Origin: Paragonimus westermani
Taxonomy: Eukaryota > Platyhelminthes > Trematoda > Plagiorchiida > Troglotrematidae
Direction: 5' to 3'
DNA length: 64,000 bases
NCBI GenBank assembly: GCA_008508345.1
Contig: QNGE01000834.1
Span: forward strand, 154,829 to 218,828
The position numbers were made by a program, and so were the translations under genes. Numbering within the stretch: position 1 is the stretch's first letter; every line of letters begins with the position of its first letter. This document shows, piece after piece, positions 49,468-62,502 of the stretch. Under the pieces are notes generated by a model, which did no database searches, was not told the DNA's origin, and worked only from the letters and a program-made list of their open reading frames with translations.

Positions 49468-49612
49468 TAAAACCGGATAACAGATTGGGAATAACACAAC
49501 GTTACGAGCAAGTTGTAATACTCTACGTTTCAACCAGCTCGGGTTGCCTTCCTCAGGAGTGTTGTAATCGAAATCAATGTGATTTGATGCGGATATCTTA
49601 AAACCGGATAAC
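49468..49612. mobile_element. 86-bp dispersed repeat, copy 2, flanked by 14-bp direct repeats
   Basis: The 86-bp core (49490-49575) is nearly identical to 37201-37286. It is bracketed by exact copies of TAAAACCGGATAAC at 49468-49481 and 49599-49612, leaving 117 bp between them. The direct repeats could be a target-site duplication or the element's own terminal repeats, because weak similarity to copy 1 extends a few bases into the left one. A hairpin (CAACC-AGCTCG-GGTTG) lies next to ACGTTTC. Probably a very short Penelope-like tail insertion. Confidence 0.6.
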
Positions 49613-49614
49613 GT

Positions 49615-52600
49615 TTACATCGACAAATTTTTACTGGTCACCTATTGTACCTGTTAGTTGTACTCAAAACTCCTTATGTCGGACACTGATGTTCAATTAA
49701 AATTCACTACAAGTGAACTGAATGGCATACAACGTGGGTTCATGCTCACTGTCATTATATGTATAGCCCAGAGAATTGGACAGCTTACTGATCATTAGCT
49801 TTACATTTTACGAAAGTCAATTAAATCCCAATAGTACTGAGTGGAGTTTCAGTTTTGTGCCATCAAGGTGAGGTTCGGAGAATGTGTTGGTTGATCGGAT
49901 GCTCTTACTTCGGTGTCAAGTTGATCAACAACAGAAAACATCAAAGGGGTTTACTGCTCGCTTAGTTCGTAGAACTAAGATAGAATGTGCGTTCTTTTCG
50001 GCCCCCAGTACAATATTAGGCAATAAATCTTTTGGTTAGAAACTGGAGGTATTTTAGGCGCCTTGCACGGTTCCGCACATACGTTAGAAAAGAGCGGTAT
50101 GACTAGCCGGTGGGGGATTTAAAATAGTCATTAATTTAACGTTTTTTCATATCTAACGGATACGTTTACTACTAATACTTGAAAAGTTAAATTTACTGAG
50201 TTTTGGTTTGTACGGGCAATGTCCTGAAGGATCAGCAGACACTTGCTATCGTTATCGAGAAATAAACCAATCAAAACTATCGACACAAAAGAAAATAAAA
50301 CTCCCAGCACTGGTTAATATCGCAGTCCGCAACGACTTTTTCGTAAAACTTGCCGGGAAAGAGGCTGCTAAACATTGTGAAGACTGAGAAACCCGTAACT
50401 TGTAGGTACCCGTCAGTGTACTAGGTGCACTCGTTTAAGCGGAACTGCCGGACGATTCTAAATGGTTTTATCCATTTCTCGTAGTACTGTGGTTGTAAGA
50501 TTGTTAAGCGAAAATTCCGCACTGACAACCTACCATCTCTCATGCGCTTGCGTTTTAACATTGCCTCCGAATCAACATGAACTGCGTGAAGTCCCGCCTG
50601 ATTCGACCGGTTTGCTCATACTATCTATTGTCTTCTGCTCAAATAAAACCCACCACTGATAACCCAATCGATTTATTGGACTACTAGTAACCAATTTGCT
50701 TTGTAGTTTTACCCTTCTCCATACCTGTACTGAGATATTTTAGTCAACAAGGGAGTAAGTATTTCTCCAATTGCTATTTTTGGGAGAGTTTCACAAAATC
50801 AAAAGTATGTAGGTTGATTGTTTGGTTTATATGTCAAGAAGCTGTTTGCTCTTAACGGAGTAGAGACTTGAAAATGTTGACTATTTTTGTTTGACACTTC
50901 CTCATCAGTTAAAGAAATGGTCAAGTTGAGTCGGATCAAATCGTAGGAGTTGGTAGCTAGTATAGCGATCACGTTTTTCTAAACACAGCTAAACGTCTAC
51001 AACTCATCACTGCCGGTGTCATCTTCCAGTAGAACCAAAGGACGGAACTGTTCTAACCGGTAGCTACACCTCCCATACACAAAGCAATGACTGTGTGGTG
51101 AGAATCAACAGCTAAGCAAAAACAAGTATGAAGTGATTGGGAAATGGTTAGCGAAAGATACAAATTGAAATATGAACTTATTCTATTTACTACCACTGGT
51201 CGTAAGCGAGTGACCGCAGTGAGACTCAAAACAAGAGAGTGTAATGAAATAATGAATAGGCAAACCCATCCGGGTAATTAGTGATATCTACAAACAAACT
51301 CATAGCAAGTGGGTCTAACGCTCCATATTTCCTGTGCATGTAGTTGAAGCCTTTCAATTGGACCACTAGAGCGTTTTGTACACATTCGAGAGAATAGCAA
51401 GCGAGTATGAAGTGATGATTTTGTGACCTGTATTTGACAATCACTTTACAACACAGGACTGAAGTAATCTGGGCATCCAATCGTATTGTGTTCCATTGAT
51501 GTGGATGATTGAAGTCAACTGCAGTTAAACGAATGCACATCTTTGCAACCTTGAACGAATGATAACGTTTAAGGATGCACACCGCTGAGTGTATTCAAGG
51601 GTCAAACTCTTACTCAGCTGAAGTTAGAAGTTAAAAAGTCTAACGGAATAATAATGTGGAATAGCTACTGCGCAAATCTATGTTTCGATAAGTATCGGTC
51701 GTAGTAAGAGTGACCATATTAATTGCTATGGCTTGACACCTCACTTATGACCTGGATGACTACACTCGACAGCAAACTGATCACTTCAGACAGCCACGGT
51801 CACAAACACTGGACGTAGAAAGGTTGCCGTTGTTGTCGTGTTGTGATATTCACCCTACAACAAACAGCTCACAGTTGTTTTGTTCTGGATTGCACCCATT
51901 AGGTGCACCTATTGGTTAGAAGGTTTGGACCTGCAACATTTATGCTCTGATATTTGGTCAACTAAACCCGATACACAACGAGAGGACCAAGTAACCAACA
52001 CTGGTGCAAAGCACACAAGCACAAAGAGTTTCGGATGTCCGAAATCATCAAACAGAAAACCTCATTGGTACTCTAAGACCGCCGCTTGCTTTGTTCTTTG
52101 TAACATTTGTAGCCATGCATTTACATAAGCTGCCTCAAGCGTGACATTGTTAAATCAATAGTTTCTTGGCTTGAAGTATTCAGATGTATTACACTATCCG
52201 TTTGTTGCCTGATGAGATTAGGAACCACTTGAATACTCCGTTTAGGGGGACGATCACAATGGATATCTCACTAATGTAGATGTTGTACACAAAATCCATC
52301 AATAAGATTGCAGTATACAATGGGGCACGATGAATCCATTCCCTTCGATCATTTATATTCCAACGCTGGGTGTGCAATATACTATTGGAATGATTGCTGC
52401 ACTAGCCGTGACTAAATAGATTAAACTTTAAACTGTTTGTTAGCAAGTAGTAAACAATAAACACATTCTCACGTGTATTAACTACTATAAACATTTGGTA
52501 AACATTACCGTAAAATGAGTGTTATATTACGTTCATTCACACTGTCATTTTACACGGACAGATGAAAACCGTTTTTCTTCCCTTAAGTGTCCTTGATGCA

Positions 52601-54680
52601 GACTTGCTGAAACAAGTTCCTTTCATTAAAACGAGCACACGTGTTTCATGTACGTTAGTTCAAATTTTCCCTCTCTTCATTCCCATCTGTTCGGATCAAT
52701 TTGTATTATATACATATTTACCAGCAAAATGTTCACCTATGATTAAAACCAAAAAATTATATGGGTGTATACCAACGTCTGATGATATGTCGATCATTTC
52801 CCACATGTTGTGAACAGATTTCACTGCTCTGTTAAGATGAAATAAGACCTGTATTGCAGATTGGTACAAAATCATACCATAGGTTGTTGTTAGCTTTAAA
52901 TATCCATAGATGACTGAGTAGGCGGTCCACCACACGATCAGCTTCTACCAGAACCGGTCATGTTAGTGAAACTGGGAGACATTTGACAGGCATTCATGTC
53001 GGTATAGCCAAGGCAATAGAAGTGACAGCGAGTAATTTTACGGTGTGCTTTGTCATACCAGATCTTCTACATCTTTCCGACTTATACCAGTAAAATACTA
53101 ATCTAATGAATGTAAAATGTTACGAGACATGCGTAGTTTGATATGTGTGTGGTTTTCGAAAGTCCACACAACAATCAGTTTGATGCGACAATTCAAACTT
53201 TGATGTCCCATAGTTACATGAGCAACTCAATGCGAGATAAATTGTAGCGCTCTAAAGTGAAATGCTACTTCAATTTTTTCTGTAAAATTCCTCAGATAGC
53301 TTGTGAATTATATCTTTGTGTAGTTGTGAATTGGTACTTTTGGTTCAGGCTACCTAGCATCAGCAAACGCAACCCGACTACTAGGAGTAAATTTTTCAAC
53401 GAACTAAACACCAGGAAGTTACACAGAGGCTGGTCTACCGTATACTCCCGCTTGGTTGCGAATATCAAGTACCGTTCTGAAGAGATCGAAATATCAAGTC
53501 CAGATGAAGACAAGCATAGGCCATTTCAAACAATTTAAAGTAGAACATCAGAAGCCACCGTGTTCTCTTCAAGTCCTAACCGAAATCACTTAGGGGTTGA
53601 AAGACCTGACACTCCAATAAGGATTAGCTGCACTGATCAAATAAGCTGATTCAAGCTTCTCAGTTCATCGCGTCATTTGAAAATAGTCCATCCACTGTGC
53701 TCTTTTTGAACGTTAAAACTGCCACTCCATGTTGTCTATATAATCGCGTGGATTTGCTGTACAACAAACTTGACCAGATAAAGTTCAGGCGCGTTCACCT
53801 TAGTCCATGTACGGTAAGCAATATGAAGATGTGGTGAGCAGCGAATACAAGTGATAACAAAATTGCCAAACCTGATACGAAAATTCTCAGCAGCAATAAA
53901 GTGGTCTGCAATGATGTTGGAAGTCTTCGTTTTACTTCTAATTTAAGACTACTCGCTGTAGATGGCGGGAAATCCTAGAATTTCCTGAATCAGCCAGTCA
54001 TATGACTTGTTTAACACAATCTATTCTTTCTTCAACCGGATTGATACACAAGCAACTCCTCTGTATAACACAAGGCTCAGAGTGTCGTCCGTCGGTTACT
54101 CACAAATGTTGATAGTGGACGCCTGGGTCGATCGGAACCTGATTTCACAAGCCATGTAATCAGTGGGCGCACACATGTCTATGAAGTGTTTCAGGCGATC
54201 GTGTAAATCACCCTATTTCCAGATATTCGGGATTAAATTAGAAGGGTTTTAAGCCAGAAATCAACTGGTCCTGAGTATGCGCCCACCAACGAGCCAGGCA
54301 TGCCGACAGTGTACAAATCCCAGCTCCAACTGGTTGTACTGATTAGTACCATTACCTCCATATAAGAAACTTGGTTGCATGTGACTCAACAAGGGGTCTG
54401 GAGACGAAATCCTGATAACATGTCTAATCAGTCAGCTCACTACTCACACGTGTTGACGGAACTCAGCCTGGATAAAGAAAGTATTCGTAAACAGGATCTC
54501 CGATTCAACACCAACAAGCACTTTCCGGCAAAATGTGTTTGTCTGGTCAGAATGCCAAAGCAGCTGCATGAAACATCTTGTTCGTTTGAAGCACGTAGAT
54601 TGGAGTAGGTGTCGAATAAAACAGACCGACTTTACTCTGAAAATTACACCCGGTTGGCTAATAGGCAACAACACCTGAAA
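49615..54680. other. No recognisable gene
   Basis: Several frames of 80-118 codons (51226-51582 minus, 51880-52128, 53257-53538) show no recognisable domain. I see nothing else that can be annotated. Confidence 0.45.
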
Positions 54681-54924
54681 TTTACTAATTTTCTTGTGAG
54701 GGCCATATTCGAGAAGCTTCTGCGCGTAAATTATCATATTCGGAAATAATGAACAGTCATCCTGGAGAAAATGTTCAAGTGAGTCAACCGAACAACCAAC
54801 GATCAATTATGGTCGATTATTTGTGTTGAAATTCCGTCACCCACTAGACATATGAAGGAATCTGTGGTAATTGCTATTTACAGTGATTGTCTCAGAGATT
54901 ATTGTCCAGTATGTCGACGGATAT

Positions 54925-55330
54925 TTTTTCAGCTACCGGTCTCCAAAGTAGTGGATATAGCGGATGTTTTTCTGAACGACTTCAACTGGGCGAGAGTTTT
55001 CTACACTTGGCCTACCCAGCGAAACCGTATGGGCTGCATAGGTTACGTTCATGCCTCTCCCATTTTCCGATTACCCTTTACTGTCGATCATCCAGCAGTT
55101 ATCACGTTGGTTCATAACATAGCGGTATTCAGGAAGGCGCCATTTGGGACCTTCTTTCGTTCGTTATTTTTGCCCTTGAATTGTCAACCACTACCAGGAC
55201 ACCAGTGCTTAGCTGTTGCGATCACAAAAGAATACGATGTCACATTCGGTCTGAGAATGTGGATGCATGTTAGAACTGCTTTAACTCGTGGTCGACTTAA
55301 TTCTGCCTAAAAGTCGTGCGGCCATAGCAA
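54925..55330 (+). pseudogene. CR1-like LINE reverse transcriptase fragment
   Basis: Two frames together give the palm of a non-LTR reverse transcriptase. At about 54942-55010 KVVDIADVFLNDFNWARVFY matches the VDVVFLDFSKAFDRV block. After a frameshift, YGLHRLRSCLSHFP matches the helix that follows. At 55121-55240 SGIQEGAIWDLLSFVIF matches SGVPQGSVLGPLLFVI, and TPVLSCCDHKRI occupies the place of LLFADDIKI, so the catalytic F-A-D-D box is C-C-D-H. Stops lie before and after. The 152-codon frame spanning 54852-55310 covers part of it. The fragment may extend upstream to about 54690 (VRAIFEKLLR). It is a dead, 5'-truncated insertion. Confidence 0.7.
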
Positions 55331-55334
55331 ACGA

Positions 55335-57900
55335 AACACAAATATCGTTGAACCTGTCCAGGGGAATCGCTTAATGCTTTTATTCTGAATCGTACTATAT
55401 AACCATTTCGCATGACGCAATATGATAAAAAAGAGGCCGGTTAGTTGATCATAGTAAAAAGATTCGCCTATTATTGAAGGCTTTGAAAGACGAATTACTA
55501 AGAAAGCCATGGGGCTTAAGGTGTGCACTTAATCTGAAGGGTTAGCAGTAGTAATTCAATTGGCAGTTAAAGCCAGGCTTGTGTGAGGGAGTTCTCATTA
55601 ATGTGTACTTACATCTGGTGGCCCGTTGATGGACAGCTCCCAAGTAACCCAGGGGAAGCAGTTAAAGGATAACTGTCTCAAGCTTGAGTTTCAGACAGAC
55701 CGTATGAGCAGGACTTCTTGGTTGTGTTTCGTTCCTTTTGGAACACACCGCCTAACTGTTTGATTGTGACTGACTCGGCTGGAATGTTACGGGCCCTAAA
55801 TAATCGATGCATACCCCACCGCCAACCAGAGCTACAGCTCTTTATTCCACCTCTCTAACACATATTCATGGGTCACTAAATATCGTCGTACCTCTGTGAA
55901 TATTTGTGATTATTGTTGCCTGCATGTTTGTCCGCTCTTTTGATATACTGCCCCATAGCGTTGACGTGCCGCACTTCAGTTTCTTTCTTCACTCGTCTTT
56001 CCTTACGGTTACCTTTGTAAATCTACTAATCACCAATGAAGTTTGTTACTGATATTCACAACAACAGGAACGCATGAACATTCGACATATCGTCCATGCA
56101 AGAAAACTTGAACCTACGAACCTGTCAGATCATATTTCAATGTATACCTATTCCGTCCACGAGCGGTCGTACAACCAACAAAGTGTAAAGGTGTTCAGTT
56201 GGTTTCAAACCGGGACTGTGCGCAGCTCAGGTTGTTTGGTTAATGCTTTGCGATGTAACCTTCCTCTTATTTCAGTGAACATAAGTCTTCTTGACTCATT
56301 GTGGCCGGTTTCGCCCACCGATTTTGAGTGAAATAAGTAGTATCCAGAGGCACAAAAATATTTATCGATTTTCTGTGATTAATATCTTAGTGATCCAGAT
56401 GCTGACCAAACGTGGCACATATTTTAGGCATACAATGTTCAAAGCAACTGTACTACCAGCCAGGTTTCGGTTAGTCTGCAGCCCATAAAGTTTACACTTT
56501 GTACAGATGCGTGGAAATACGAAACAGAGTTTGGTGCATATAGCTTCTATAATCAAAAACAGAAGTGAATAACTAGTAAAGAACAAACGCAAAAGCAGAT
56601 GAGAATCTATCGTTGATCAACTTAGTACTATAGGCATTTGAAAAGTTTGGGAGAGCGCTGTGATCTCGCTAATTTGTCCGAAGGCATTCTGAGTACTGTG
56701 CACGATATGATTTGTTTTTTTTCCGCTGTACGTGAATGATCCTCAAATACTGATCTATCCTCTCGGTCAGTGACCTTCACTTCATTAATGTGTTTTGAAC
56801 CAACTCACGAAGTCTGTAGCCCTTCAGATAACAGCGATGTGGAAGTAAGCAGCTGCACGTTAACATATTACTTACGAATCCCATCTTCCAATATACGACC
56901 AGTTGATCAAGAAGACAGAGGATTTAACGTACAAATGGTGTAAGAGGACTCATTTGTTCAGTTTCAAATGCCCTCTTCATATGTGTTCAACTGAAAGTAA
57001 GGCCCAAATTGGAACTGTTCGAACAACGAGTGCATCCACCACCCATGAGCGTATCCGGAACTGATGAACCTACACGTGTTCACTAAAATGCATACACAAC
57101 AAAGACTTAGGTGTAAAATCGTCGCCCCATCACTCTACCGGTATGATGCGTGAAAACAAAAACTGCCCGAAAATTAAACGGTAGCTACTTAATAAATAAG
57201 AGAAAATTTTACTCTGAAAGAACTGCAATCAGTTTCTTGCATCAACTTGCCTGAGGTGTACATATGGTTTTGCTAGGTTATACGGTGAAATTTTACCTCC
57301 AGACAGAATATTGCATCGATCCATGTTGCCCATTCCTCTGGGTCACTGTGTCCATATGAAAAACGTCACAATCTTGATTTAGTCAGCATGAATTCCAGAC
57401 ATGAACCCTGTAGAGAACCCTTCGGACAGGACTATGAAAAACCAATGCCAAAAATGATCGTCGTTGTCCTTCTAGCTAATGGATGAAACGAGTTTTTTGC
57501 AACAGTGGCGAATTAACTTTGGTGGAATGTCAAAATTTCCAATGGACGTTACACAAGAAGGTTCTATTTACTTTTAAAAGAACCAGAGGACATGCACTTT
57601 ACTTTTGCCTTAAAATACCGTTTCCATAATTGAACTTGCAATTAGTTCGTACGCTTTTTTTCACTGTCCGATCAGTGCTTGTTCATTAACAAGTAGCAGA
57701 GCGTTTTGACTAACACAAGGTGAACGTCACAAACAACTGATCGCACGTTTCACCGTCCCATAAACTTTCAACTAACCCTTTTCGAAGAGAATCAGCATAT
57801 TCGAGTTCCGTGTTCGTTAGACGTCGAAATTGTTGAATAGCCTTATAACTTGGGAATGACAATCCCGTGATTGTGGCTAAACATTCGTATATAATTCGTC
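55335..57900. other. No recognisable gene
   Basis: The start of this stretch may still be decayed LINE sequence continuing from the reverse transcriptase fragment. The rest shows only short frames (56074-56592) without domains. Confidence 0.4.
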
Positions 57901-57914
57901 CATGCCTGTTCAAA

Positions 57915-58112
57915 GGTCAGTGACACAGTGATAAACACGGTACCTCATGAAAGTGTGGTCGCAATTCTAGTCCTAATGGTAGCAAGGACGTGCACTGCCG
58001 ACGAGCTTCAACAGGAGCGAAACTTCAGTCTAATGCCTCTATTCCAAATATGTTGAGTGAGAAGTCTATGGAAGGGCTACAACTGTGATTGTCTGAGTTA
58101 GTTTCAACTTAC
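57915..58112 (+). mobile_element. tRNA-headed SINE with hammerhead ribozyme (copy F)
   Basis: A decayed tRNA head (CAGTGACACAGTGATAAACAC, then CATGAAAGTGTGGTCGCAA and TTCTAGTCC) leads into AGCAAGGACGTGC, a hammerhead motif and the family tail (ATTCCAAATATGTTGAG, GTCTATGG, TTTCAACTT). It is the most diverged of the four full-length copies. Confidence 0.65.
57990..58038 (+). ncRNA. Hammerhead ribozyme motif, copy F
   Basis: The core is CCGACGA (57998-58004), with U4 and the variable U7 changed to C. Stem II is GCTT/GAGC (58005-58008, 58015-58018) around CAACAG. GAAA is at 58019-58022. Stem III is ACTTCAGT and the cleavage triplet is GTC (58028-58030). Stem I is GCACTG against TAATGC, with one mismatch and one wobble. 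Probably inactive. Confidence 0.65.
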
Positions 58113-58114
58113 AC

Positions 58115-61100
58115 CGGTCAAATCTCAGATCACTTACCGATAGTTGAAATGCAGCTCGACAGGTTTATTGATTTTCGTGGCCATGGCTTGAAACAAAGCC
58201 CTGAACATTACTAACAAAAGAATGTTCAACTGTGTTTGTCCATTATTGTTGAAAGCAATATGGTGCCTGGTGTTTCTCTCTTTCTGTTCTGTAAAAATGA
58301 ACGTTGTAAGAAAAAAAATGATTCTAATAATACAAAAGTATGGTGACTGTGGTCGTTTTGTGAGTCACCTCGATAGAAATGGAAGCTTCAGGGTTATTTT
58401 GTCAAAGAAACGTTGCCACTGAAAATAACACGATATTTAAAAATCTGTACTACACCTATTTTTCAACTAAGATTCACAGCATTCCCTCGCATACAAATTT
58501 GTTATCCTCGGCATGAACACATAGTCTTGCAACTTGTACAAAAGGATTTTCACGAATGTTGTGGGAGCCTGACACGTAAAAGTAACCAAACTTGCTGTGT
58601 GACCATGCAATTTTAAGACTGAAAATGATGCGACTAGTAGGTTTTTTGGCTATAGCAAAAGATTCGCAAAAGGTTGACCTTCAACCATTGGGTTATTGAA
58701 AGAAATGTCAACAATTGGTCGGGTGTGACCTCTACTTGTCAGTTTATGAACAAATCACTGGACAGCCTATGGAATAAGTCGCTCCTAATTACTTTGACCG
58801 AACCAAATTGCCGTGACATTTTGGTCAACTGATTTTCACTATTAACCCAGTAATCGGACAACCAGAGTGGAATCAACCCCCTTGAAAAAACAAGGTAAAC
58901 TGTGTTTTTACAACATGTACTTATACTTACTTATAATTATACATATACGACTGAATGGTAACATTCGGGACTGCTGCCAATTCTTCTACCGAAGGTGAAG
59001 CAACGTTTAGGCTCCGCTTAGTTACCTGAGGCTTTATGTTAATAAAAATCTTACACGATCTCGGGTTTCCCACGGTTACCTGATTAGGCATGTCGTTAAC
59101 ATCATTAAGTGCTTATCCGCACAATTTCTGATTACAATTGTGAAGACTGAAGTAATTAATCAGATGAGTATCCTAACAGTTAAAGTGTTTAGGGCCAGTG
59201 AACTTGTAACTAGAAAGCAACGACTTGAAATGATGTATGATTTAGGAATGGTCGGCGCCAATCTGTCAGTAACGGTTAACTGAAGTTGTGTGGGGCGTAT
59301 TTCGTATACCAGATGTATTCGAATAGTGACTGCATGTAAATTCCCTGACGAACCACTGTGTCTCTCAGTAACAGAGACAACCTAGTCAAGCTCTCGTAAA
59401 TTAACATTCTTCTGTTTGACTAGATGAGGCAGATTATCTAAGTGGCTGACGGGTTATCAAAACTTCTCTCTTTCAAAGGAATAAGCTGGTAATTAAACTA
59501 TATCAGTCATTTTCATTTTATTCGGCTGGTTATTTCCGTCGAAAGTTTACATTTGTTAAGACACATTCTACAGTAATGGACTACACTTTCTTACTTCTCT
59601 GCACGGCCCCAAGCGAAAACTAAGTCGTTGTCCAACCAGTCGGCTGTAGGTGCACAAAAGTTTGAGCCGTAGAAATCATGCGTCTACAAGTGCTTTGTTG
59701 CCACTTCATGAGAGGCATCAACGAAGTTGTCTTTGAGACGGTGTGATTGTGGTGTTATTGGTATCAGCGCAATCAGTGCCTATTTTAGGTAGTCACAAGT
59801 GTTTCTAGTTCACACAAATGAAGGTTTTCGAAGACAACACTATTTTAAAACCCACTTTATTCTGATGGAAGTCACTATTCGTTTGAATGAACCGATTTGT
59901 TTCACTTGATGAGATGACATGTAGCATGATTCATTAAGAACTATTCGAAGCTTGACAACATGTAAGATGTTATGGCAATAAAATTTAGAACGGGCAAATA
60001 ATTCATCATCAATAGCCGAAGGCTGAAGAGTGGATGTTGAGGTAATGTTCCAATAGACTACAGTTCCGTGTCAAAGTGTTTGTTTGTCATGCTCCCAACA
60101 GCCTGCGTGTTACCTCATAGCTTTAACAGACATTCAACTGAACAACAATGGCGCTCACTGCTAAGAGTACTGTGGCACAAACATCACCCTATTTAAAATC
60201 ATCTGACCAAGTAACCAATAGATAAAACTGGTCCTCAAATGAGGAGGGGAATGTTTCTATTCAACAGTACAGAATGTGACGTATGAAGTTCGTGATTAGC
60301 CGAAAGACACCTAATCGAGCGTTACAAGGTGAAAGTACATTATCATGAGTTCATACTCATTCCTATTTAGGCTTGCAGTTCTTCAAATAGACGGATTACA
60401 GACGTATTCGATTGCTTATTCTGATAGCTGATGTGAAACCTTTACAACGCTCTTCTCTTGAAAATCACTGAGGTCCAAAAATAGCTATAAGACGGTAATA
60501 TTTACAACCACTTCTCATTTGCAGCTTTCATAACCATATTTCCACAGCCCCCCCCCCAGATGATACATCAAAAATTCCTTTACGCTTTTTGTACGCCACT
60601 ACTCCTATCCTTTTGTACAACCCGTGTCTATACGAACCTTAGTCCCGATTAAAGTTGGCGACAAAACTCAATAAAGTGTCACCATGGCATGTATTTTACA
60701 CCGTCAAGTCTTAATATTCATAGCTTTAAGGCGAAACCGACGAAAACTTACTTCAGACGGCCGTAATTTTTCTTACAAATGGAATGGCAAAGTCAGCTCA
60801 GTGATTCAAACGCCCAACTGTCACAAACTTCTATGACACTGTTCATTATATGCCGGTTCTCCACCAGGACCATGTACTTACGGAACACTGACCTGATGTG
60901 CCTCCAACGTTCCCTTTACCAGGATAGCCGCGGTTTTAGGTCCGTTTCTAGACCCCTCCGTATACCTTAACCACATGTATGCTTGTCTTTGCTGCATATC
61001 TACTGTGTCACAAACTTCTGATCTCATGACGCATTGTACACACACCAGCTGAATTACATTCTGGCTTTTCCATCTTTCTACTTAAATTCCTAGGCTAATG

Positions 61101-61200
61101 CTAACGGTTATTTTCCATTAGCGAATATCAACTGTCACTCAACGAGCACCACACCTGTGCCTCACCGAATACTCGTCGCGTATTCCATCCTGCTCTACTG
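58115..61200. other. No recognisable gene
   Basis: Short frames only (58222-58616, 60779-60970). A 10-C run lies at 60548-60557. Nothing else can be supported. Confidence 0.45.
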
Positions 61201-62500
61201 AATCTGCGAACAAAACTTGTCAGAAAGAGCTGTAGGGTCAGCCGAAGCGAGTGTGCGACTGTCGTTTCAACAGCCGGTTGACCTAACCTGTGTGGACAAC
61301 ATGAGCCGCACCATCCCAGTTGGCTTGGTACTGTCTAATAAGCCTACCAACTCAATAGCTTATTCTGTTGACCAGAAAAAATACCTTACCCTCTGTTATT
61401 CATGGTCAATCAAACAGACGTTTGCAACCAGACTACTAGGAACAGAAGACACCCTTCCAACTACAGCTAACCCACCAAGTCGAAGTGAACGAAAAGAAGT
61501 GGGAAATTTTCTGGCTTATTCACCGTGATGGATATTGTAAATCAAACATCGTAGACAGCAGCACGGGCATACCCACGGTAAAAAAAATCATCCAAAAATG
61601 CACGCCAGTTCAACCGTTCAGTTGAGTCTGCCTGACATTGGTTCATCAGCGCAGATAGATTGGGAGGAGTACGACAGAAAGGAATTCTGAAAGTTTTCTA
61701 AGCAGTTGGGTTTTTCTGTTATCTCTGCAGAGCAACTTCAAGTACTACGAAAGATCTCTGACCCTAACTGCGCTCTCGCGCCGCATCATTCGTGGACTAC
61801 TGTCCACCCCGTAGCCATCTTAGAGGAGCTAATGGTATTGTAACACTTCAGGCAGAAATGAAGTGAGAATTCAATTAGAATGCACCCTGACCGAGACAAA
61901 TACACGCGTCCGCAGTCGTTATCTGAGGCTCAAGAATCTGATCAGCGTAGGTGTGTGAGTACCACTATACACAATGTGCATGCTGCAAAGGGCGCTGATG
62001 CCGTCATTCAGGCCATGCAAGGTTGAGATTAGTGGAAACTTCTAACATCACTCGTTGGTCTGTCCCTTGTAACAGTTACCGGCATGAATCGTTTACTTTA
62101 CCAGAGTACTTAGCCTCAGTAAGTGCCTCGAGCTCTGAGAAGAGTTTTCACAATAGAAGTGACGAAGCAAGCGCATGCAGTCTGGTCAGCAATCCACTCA
62201 CAGTCGCTTATTGAGATCGGGTACCCTTCTGACAGATCAAGAAAAATCACACCCGAGTGGAGATAACTGTATGTCATCACAAAACCCAGTAAAGTTACCC
62301 CTAATATTGCCCCATGTGACGTTTACGCAAATACCAGATCCAGTGCAGGAGTTCAAGAAAACCGCACTTGCTTGCATTCACCCAGGGAATACCGGCCTGA
62401 AAGTACACCACAACACACCGACTCAGCCCTTCTTACTCGATAAATCACTTCAAATAGATTTGTCTGACATGGGTGCTGTAGATAGTGAAAATGCCTCTTG
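61200..62500 (+). pseudogene. Probable 5' region / ORF1 remnant of CR1-like LINE
   Basis: This stretch directly precedes the endonuclease remnant in the same orientation, where ORF1 of a CR1-like element would lie. Frames 61217-61528, 62023-62214 and 62175-62573 are open but show no clear domain. A short RMHPDRDKYTRPQSLSEAQ peptide near 61877 resembles the basic end of some LINE ORF1 proteins, but this is a loose likeness. Assignment rests mainly on position. Confidence 0.35.
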
Positions 62501-62502
62501 GT

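Noticed and set aside
53257..53538. Possible exon with a good acceptor (TTTTGGTTCAG) at 53348
   Set aside because: The peptide has no recognisable similarity and no partner exon, so a gene call is not supported.
54375..54806. Open frames on both strands (77 and 120 codons) upstream of the LINE fragment
   Set aside because: They overlap each other antisense and show no domain. The region may be part of the decayed LINE, but I cannot align it.
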